This document shows, piece after piece, positions 13,375-17,281 of a DNA stretch of 17,281 bases; positions within the stretch are counted from its first letter, which is position 1; each line of letters begins with the position of its first letter. The notes beneath the pieces were generated by a model that ran no database searches, was not told where the DNA came from, and worked only from the letters and a program-made list of their open reading frames with translations. The DNA comes from CALBLZ01 sp041917855. Its GTDB lineage: Bacteria > Patescibacteriota > UBA1384 > CAILIB01. The stretch spans positions 1 through 17,281 of the forward strand of contig JAYRWT010000060.1 in the NCBI GenBank assembly GCA_041917855.1, written 5' to 3'. A program made the translations under genes and the position numbers.

Positions 13375-14446
13375 CACCCCTTCGTACGCGCTAATCATGG
13401 CAGGCGGCAGTGGCACGCGCCTCTGGCCAATGAGTCGCAATGCGTTCCCCAAGCAGTTCCAACCCCTATTGGGAGAAGAAACGCCGTTTCAGCACATGGT
13501 GAGACTGCTAACTCAGGTAATCCCAATCGAAAAAGTCTTTGTGCAGATTACACCTGCGTTTAAAGATTTTATTCGTGAGCAAGCTCCGCAGATACCTACG
13601 GCAAATATTCTGATTGAACCAAGTCGACGTGACACTGGTCCAGCGGTTATATACGGACTCATGGAAATTGTAAAGCGTGATCCTGATGCAATCGTGACTA
13701 CCGTCTGGTCAGATCACGTGGTGACCAAGCCGGAAGTATTTGCCAAGGTGCTGACTACCTGTATTGAAGCAGCCACTGCCTTACCAAATCACCTAGTAAC
13801 AGTAGGTGCAAAACCAGTGCGTGTAGAAACCGGCTATGGCCATATTGGCTGTGCAGAGGAGCTGCGTCCGGGAGTATTTGCTGTGAGCGAGTTTGTAGAG
13901 AAACCTGGCCAAGCTAAGGCAGAAGGCTTTATGGAATCGGGCAAGTACCTGTGGAATGTGGGCTACAACACAATGCGCGCGAGCACCTTCCTGCAAGAAC
14001 TAAAAAAGGTGCGATCTGATCTTGCTGAAACGTTAGAATCGTTACAGCAGGCTGTAACTGGCGGTGATTCCAATACAATCGTGACCACTTTTGAAGCCCT
14101 TCCTAAGACTTCTGTGGACTTTTTGGTAGTGCAACAATTTCCCCACATGGCCGTAGTCCCGGCAGACATGGGATGGAGCGATATTGGCAACTGGGCTGAG
14201 GTCTACCGTGTGCGCCGTGAAAATTATCCACATTCCGTAGTAACCAGCGGTGACGTTTGGATTGCAGATAGCCACGACAGCCTCGTGTACGCCACGACCA
14301 AACCTGTTGCGATGATTGGGGTCAGCGATGTAGTCGTAGTAGAGACAGATGATGCTATTCTAGTGATGAATCGCCGCACCCCACCCAGTGAGCTTAAGCA
14401 GTTCCTGAACGACACTATTTCAACCGCTAACCCCGACCTCCTATGA
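13364..14446 (+). CDS. manC: Mannose-1-phosphate guanylyltransferase
   Basis: The enzyme makes GDP-mannose from GTP and mannose-1-phosphate. The 360-residue protein has the nucleotide-binding loop GGSGTRLWPMSR (14-25) with FPKQF (28-32), IEPSRRDTGPA (84-94), WSDH (115-118), TGYGHI (156-161), EFVEKP (176-181) and LWNVGYNTMR (196-205). SVDFLVVQ and DMGWSDIGNW follow, all as in the ManC/GMP family. It lacks the C-terminal isomerase (cupin) domain found in bifunctional ManC, so mannose-6-phosphate must be supplied by another enzyme. It overlaps the RHH gene by 11 bases, and its TGA overlaps the mutase start (ATGATG). In contrast to the RHH-fused protein next door, its catalytic loop is complete. 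Confidence 0.93.
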   Translation: MPTSTPSYALIMAGGSGTRLWPMSRNAFPKQFQPLLGEETPFQHMVRLLTQVIPIEKVFVQITPAFKDFIREQAPQIPTANILIEPSRRDTGPAVIYGLMEIVKRDPDAIVTTVWSDHVVTKPEVFAKVLTTCIEAATALPNHLVTVGAKPVRVETGYGHIGCAEELRPGVFAVSEFVEKPGQAKAEGFMESGKYLWNVGYNTMRASTFLQELKKVRSDLAETLESLQQAVTGGDSNTIVTTFEALPKTSVDFLVVQQFPHMAVVPADMGWSDIGNWAEVYRVRRENYPHSVVTSGDVWIADSHDSLVYATTKPVAMIGVSDVVVVETDDAILVMNRRTPPSELKQFLNDTISTANPDLL

Positions 14447-15810
14447 TGTTCGAACCCTCGATTTTCCGCGCCTATGACATGCGCGGAATCTACCCTTCAC
14501 AAATGAATGAGCAGGTAGCCTATGCTGCTGGCCAAGCCTTTGTGCACATTATGGGGGCAAAGACAGTTGCTGTTGGTCGTGATGTGCGCACTACAGGCGT
14601 GAGCATGATGCAATCATTGATTACGGGGATTATTGACGCCGGCGCAAGCGTGATTGACGTGGGAGTAATCTCCACCGAAATGCTCTACTTTGCTGCCGCT
14701 ACTCTTGACTGCGATGGTGGTATCACTGTTACTGCCTCCCATAACCCAAGTCAGTGGAATGGCCTAAAGTTTATCGGGAAGGGCGCAGAACCCCTTACAG
14801 GTGACGGCAAACTGGGTGAAATCTACAAGTTTATGCAAGAGGGTCATAAGCTTCTTGAGTTCACCAAGGGTAGTGTGCACCAAATGGATCTCTTGCCGAG
14901 CTACACTCACTACCTAGAGCGCTTTACCCCAGACCTACTCCCACACATGAAGCTGGTTGCCAACGTAAACTTTGGCGCCAACGGCAAAGTAGTAGACGCC
15001 GCCACTAAAAATCTTCCCCTAGAGATTGTGCGCCTTAACTGGGAAGAGAACGGCACATTCCCCAAAGGTACCCCTAACCCTATGCTGGCGAGCAATCGTC
15101 AGGAACTTTCAGAGGCCGTTGTGGCCAATCACGCCCAATTTGGCGTAGCCTGGGATGCTGATGCTGATCGCTGTTTCTTCTTTGATGAGCAAGGACGCTT
15201 CTTTAGCCCCTACTACATTAATGCCCTGCTAATTAGTGAGTTTGCGCAAGACCCCGGTCAGTCCTACATAGGTGAACGTCGCTTAATATGGGCAAACCAG
15301 GCAGCGGCAGCAAATGGTACTTACATTTTTAGTCGTACCGGCCATGGTTACATTAAAAAGGCCATGCGTGACCACAATGCCGTCTTTGGTGGCGAATCTA
15401 GCGGTCATTACTACTTCCGCGACTTTTATTTCTGCGATAGCGGTATGGTCACTTTCCTAAAGGTAATTGGTGTGTTTGCCCGCGAGATCACTGCTGGGCG
15501 TACCGTTGGTCAACTACTGGATACCTACATGGCACAGTTCCCAACCACTGGTGAGATCAACTACACCACATCACAGGCGCAAGACATTATTGACGCCGCC
15601 GCCAGTAAGTACGCAGATACAGACCAGAACCATGAAGATGGCTTGACCGTTGATTACAGCACCTGGCGATTCAACTTACGCAGCTCAAGTAACGAACCAA
15701 TTATGCGCCTGAATATAGAAGCTAAGAGTCAGGAGGAACTCAAGCTTCGTCATCAGGAGCTCAGTGATCTTATCTCCAACTTTGACGCACAGGTTCACGC
15801 TGACGAATAA
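14443..15810 (+). CDS. manB: Phosphomannomutase/phosphoglucomutase
   Basis: This alpha-D-phosphohexomutase interconverts hexose-6- and hexose-1-phosphate; beside manC its likely role is to provide mannose-1-phosphate. The 455-residue protein is full length. It begins FRAYDMRGIYP (8-18) and has the phosphoserine loop TASHNP (97-102, Ser99), the metal site DADADR (238-243), the sugar-binding GGESSGH (316-322) and the phosphate-binding RSSSNEP (413-419). Two ATG codons (14443 and 14446) are possible starts, differing by one residue; the first overlaps the manC stop. Dual activity on glucose is common in this family and cannot be excluded. The gene symbol follows the operon context. Confidence 0.93.
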   Translation: MMFEPSIFRAYDMRGIYPSQMNEQVAYAAGQAFVHIMGAKTVAVGRDVRTTGVSMMQSLITGIIDAGASVIDVGVISTEMLYFAAATLDCDGGITVTASHNPSQWNGLKFIGKGAEPLTGDGKLGEIYKFMQEGHKLLEFTKGSVHQMDLLPSYTHYLERFTPDLLPHMKLVANVNFGANGKVVDAATKNLPLEIVRLNWEENGTFPKGTPNPMLASNRQELSEAVVANHAQFGVAWDADADRCFFFDEQGRFFSPYYINALLISEFAQDPGQSYIGERRLIWANQAAAANGTYIFSRTGHGYIKKAMRDHNAVFGGESSGHYYFRDFYFCDSGMVTFLKVIGVFAREITAGRTVGQLLDTYMAQFPTTGEINYTTSQAQDIIDAAASKYADTDQNHEDGLTVDYSTWRFNLRSSSNEPIMRLNIEAKSQEELKLRHQELSDLISNFDAQVHADE

Positions 15811-15819
15811 CTTTCTGAT

Positions 15820-16710
15820 ATGGCAAAAATTCCTACCGTTCTTGGATTCGATATTGGGGCCACTAAACTAGCTTGGGGCTTGGTACAAGAAGATGGCGAG
15901 CTCCTAAAGCAGGGTGAATTCCCAACCCCACACAGCAAAGAAGATCTCCTAGAGAAGGTGGCTACTGTAGTTGAGCAAGCTGGCAAGGTTAAGGCCCTGG
16001 GTGTAGGCATTGCTGGAGTAACCACTGTCAACCATGAGGACATTGTGGTGTTCCCAAACATTCCTGAGCTCAGTCACTTTCAGATTGTTAAGGAGCTCCG
16101 CTCGTCATTTGGCCTACCGGTTGCTCTCGACAATGACGCGCGCTGCGCACTAGTTGGTGAATCTTGGCTTGGCTCGGCTATAGAGACAAGTAGTGCCGTT
16201 CTGATCACTGTTGGCACCGGCATTGGTGGGGCTGTTAAGCAAAAGGGAAGCGTTCTCCCCCATCCTACTGATGTCTCTAAAGAAATAGGTCGCATAGTAG
16301 CTGATCCAACCGACTTGCTACCGGTACAGGGTGAACGTGGCACTATCGAAGCCTTAATTGGCGGCAAAAACTTAGAAATGCGCTTTGGCATTTCTATGAA
16401 AGACGTAGCGATTGGCGCCAAGGCTAAGAATCCTGAGGACGTGCAACTATTTGAAGTGATCTCCAATTACTTTATGCAGTGTTTACGGGCAATTGTAGAT
16501 GTGTACAATCCAAAGATGATCATTGTGGGTGGGCATGGCAGCGAAGAGCTTGACCTGTACCTACAAGGCGAGCCCCCTCGACCGGTAATTCCAGCGGCAC
16601 TAGGTAAGATGGCTGGTGTATTTGGTGCTGCGCGCTTAGCTCTCGATCTACACGAAAAGCAGCTAGAAGAAGATAAGGAGTGGGGCGACGAAGAGGAAGA
16701 GGAAGAATAG
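15820..16710 (+). CDS. ROK-family sugar kinase-like protein without the zinc motif
   Basis: ROK proteins are sugar kinases or sugar-responsive repressors. The 296-residue protein shows the ATPase-core phosphate loop LGFDIGATKLAWGLV (8-22), the catalytic Asp in DNDAR (104-108, D106) and the second phosphate loop TVGTGIGGAV (130-139). A late MIIVGGHGS (233-241) matches the adenosine motif. The usual E-x-G-H and C-x-C-G-x-x-G-C-x-E zinc site is altered: EIGRI (155-159) has Arg in place of His, and the Cys-rich part is PVQGERGTIE (168-177) with no Cys. There is no N-terminal helix-turn-helix, so it is not a NagC-type repressor. The C-terminus is a purine-coded acidic tail (WGDEEEEEE). It starts nine bases after the mutase stop. 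Hexose phosphorylation feeding the mutase is the likely role; the substrate is unknown. Confidence 0.85.
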   Translation: MAKIPTVLGFDIGATKLAWGLVQEDGELLKQGEFPTPHSKEDLLEKVATVVEQAGKVKALGVGIAGVTTVNHEDIVVFPNIPELSHFQIVKELRSSFGLPVALDNDARCALVGESWLGSAIETSSAVLITVGTGIGGAVKQKGSVLPHPTDVSKEIGRIVADPTDLLPVQGERGTIEALIGGKNLEMRFGISMKDVAIGAKAKNPEDVQLFEVISNYFMQCLRAIVDVYNPKMIIVGGHGSEELDLYLQGEPPRPVIPAALGKMAGVFGAARLALDLHEKQLEEDKEWGDEEEEEE

Positions 16711-16802
16711 TCAGCTAAGCTATAGTTTGACTTAATTGGTGAGATGTAAGCTGCCACAGGTTGCATTAGTGGTACGGCAGGAGCATAGGTTAGACACTCT
16801 TT

Positions 16803-16826
16803 GGTCTGGACAAAATAGTCCAAACC
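16803..16826 (+). terminator. Weak hairpin, possible end of the mannose operon transcript
   Basis: TGGAC (16807-16811) pairs with GTCCA (16818-16822) around AAAATA, and after one mismatch three more pairs extend the stem to 16803-16826. Only a broken AATTTTG tract follows, so termination would be inefficient. Confidence 0.3.
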
Positions 16827-16843
16827 TGGTAATTTTGTGTGGC

Positions 16844-16882
16844 CATGCTTGCCCCTACCTCCGCTAAGCGGGGCAGGCCATG
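16844..16882. repeat. GC-rich palindromic hairpin
   Basis: CATGCTTGCCCC (16844-16855) pairs with GGGGCAGGCCATG (16870-16882) through about 12 pairs with one bulged C. The loop contains a second small palindrome CCGC-TAA-GCGG that offers an alternative fold. No T run follows, so it is not a normal terminator. It may be a dispersed palindromic repeat of the genome or a structured RNA element. Confidence 0.45.
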
Positions 16883-16907
16883 TACCTTAGGAAAGTAATT
16901 AGAACAT

Positions 16908-16984
16908 GGCGCTATCGTCTAGAGGCCTAGGACATCTGGTTCTCATCCAGAAAATCGCGGGTTCGAATCCCGCTGGCGCTACCA
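16908..16984 (+). tRNA. tRNA-Glu (anticodon CUC), CCA encoded
   Basis: A complete cloverleaf is visible. The acceptor strands GGCGCTA and TGGCGCT pair with two G-U pairs. The D arm GTCTAGAGGCCTAGGAC is of the typical Glu type. The anticodon stem is TCTGG/CCAGA with loop TTCTCAT, placing CTC at the anticodon, and the T arm is GCGGG-TTCGAAT-CCCGC. Discriminator A16981 and CCA (16982-16984) are in the DNA. It reads GAG codons. Confidence 0.95.
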
Positions 16985-16991
16985 GGAAAAG

Positions 16992-17022
16992 ACCGTTATC
17001 CCGTCAGGGGTGGCGGTTTTTT
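16992..17022 (+). terminator. Rho-independent terminator of tRNA-Glu
   Basis: ACCGTTATCCC (16992-17002) pairs with GGGGTGGCGGT (17007-17017) around loop GTCA through 11 pairs, three of them G-U. A six-T run (17017-17022) follows. On the opposite strand the G-U pairs become A-C mismatches, so it works only in the plus direction. Confidence 0.85.
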
Positions 17023-17064
17023 CCTTTTAGTTCAATGACAGACCTTACAGTACTACGTGAAGCG

Positions 17065-17281
17065 TTAGCCGAGTCCTAGGAGGTGCCTGGTACTAAAGAA
17101 TACTTTGCTCGTAAAGGCGGCACCTGCGGCGCACGTGACGGCAAGTAGACTGAACCCAACCTGTGCCACAGACCCCCTACTATCTCCTGAATTTCCTGTA
17201 ACAGGAGGAAAAGAATCTGGTGAGACTGTCTCTTGCGGTGTCGGACTGTAGCTCGGACTAACTTCAGCAGTAGGGGTAGGA
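17065..17281 (-). CDS. C-terminal end of a surface protein with sortase-like sorting signal (partial)
   Basis: The frame enters from the right edge and ends at TAA (17067-17065), showing the last 71 residues. A Pro/Thr/Ser-rich linker (about residues 1-22 of the visible part) leads to FPPVTG, similar to the LPXTG sorting motif. A short Gly/Ser stretch, one hydrophobic helix (about 38-62) and a short tail with Lys, Arg and His follow. This order (linker, motif, membrane helix, positive end) is that of cell-wall- or membrane-anchored surface proteins. The first motif residue is not the standard Leu-Pro pair, so sortase processing is only possible, not shown. The opposite strand has a short frame from ATG 17035 that stops after 14 codons. 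Confidence 0.6.
   Translation of the reverse strand, partial: PTPTAEVSPSYSPTPQETVSPDSFPPVTGNSGDSRGSVAQVGFSLLAVTCAAGAAFTSKVFFSTRHLLGLG

Larger units (their letters stand above)
16711..16907. other. Intergenic gap between the ROK gene and tRNA-Glu
   Basis: No credible coding frame is seen in this 197-base gap. It holds two hairpins (listed separately). No convincing tRNA promoter was found. TAATTA at 16896-16901 sits where a -10 box could be, but has no -35 partner. Confidence 0.6.

Noticed and set aside
16727..16732. TTGACT after the ROK gene as a -35 box for a small RNA or the tRNA
   Set aside because: No -10-like hexamer lies 16-18 bases downstream.
17035..17148. Short plus-strand frame (14 codons, TAG, then 21 more in-frame codons with AGGAGGTG at the stop), resembling a recoding site
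   Set aside because: The minus strand reads through the same bases as a convincing surface-protein C-terminus, so this is probably a coincidence of the antisense strand.
1..17281. CRISPR array, insertion sequence, prophage or integration site
   Set aside because: No regularly spaced direct repeats, transposase or integrase frames, or terminal inverted repeats were seen; nearly all sequence is accounted for by housekeeping genes.

Overview
The window looks like a chromosomal piece of a member of the Patescibacteria (Candidate Phyla Radiation). Taxonomy was not tested by any search. The hints are compact, tightly abutting genes, shortened versions of universal enzymes (ValRS of 713 residues, PolA of 720 residues with no exonuclease-proofreading domain), a large VirB6/TrbL-like membrane protein in a housekeeping operon, an RHH-nucleotidyltransferase fusion, and few Shine-Dalgarno sites. 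TGA is used as a stop (the ManC gene), so the genetic code is standard in that respect, unlike Gracilibacteria/Absconditabacteria.

Layout. (1) Positions 1-6327, minus strand: one apparent operon reading right to left: a 262-residue coiled-coil-rich protein, a 77-residue coiled-coil protein (ATGA overlap), valyl-tRNA synthetase, a membrane-anchored TPR protein (start directly after the valS stop), then a large VirB6/TrbL-like protein with a signal peptide that runs off the left edge. (2) Positions 6393-11331, plus strand, starting from a divergent promoter region: FemAB-type aminoacyltransferase, MurE-like Mur ligase, a four-helix membrane protein and DNA polymerase I, all touching or overlapping. 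(3) Positions 11357-12250, minus strand: a GalT-fold protein whose catalytic His-Pro-His is gone. (4) Positions 12329-12664, plus strand: ribosomal protein S20 with its own promoter and a strong terminator.

(5) Positions 12730-16710, plus strand: a four-gene operon for sugar activation: a ribbon-helix-helix (RHH) protein fused to a degenerate sugar-nucleotidyltransferase domain, mannose-1-phosphate guanylyltransferase, phosphomannomutase/phosphoglucomutase and a ROK-family protein without the usual zinc motif. Its promoter lies partly inside the S20 terminator, and an inverted repeat covers its -10 box and start codon. (6) Positions 16908-16984: tRNA-Glu(CUC) with an encoded CCA end and its own terminator. 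(7) Positions 17065-17281, minus strand: the C-terminal end of a surface protein with a Pro/Thr/Ser-rich linker, an LPXTG-like FPPVTG motif and a terminal membrane helix.

How they fit together: FemAB and MurE act on peptidoglycan precursors. ManC and the mutase make GDP-mannose for surface glycans, and the ROK protein may feed or sense the sugar supply. The most novel element is the RHH plus pseudo-nucleotidyltransferase protein, which I infer to be a ligand-sensing autorepressor built from the fold of the enzymes it sits beside. No prophage, insertion sequence or CRISPR array was seen.
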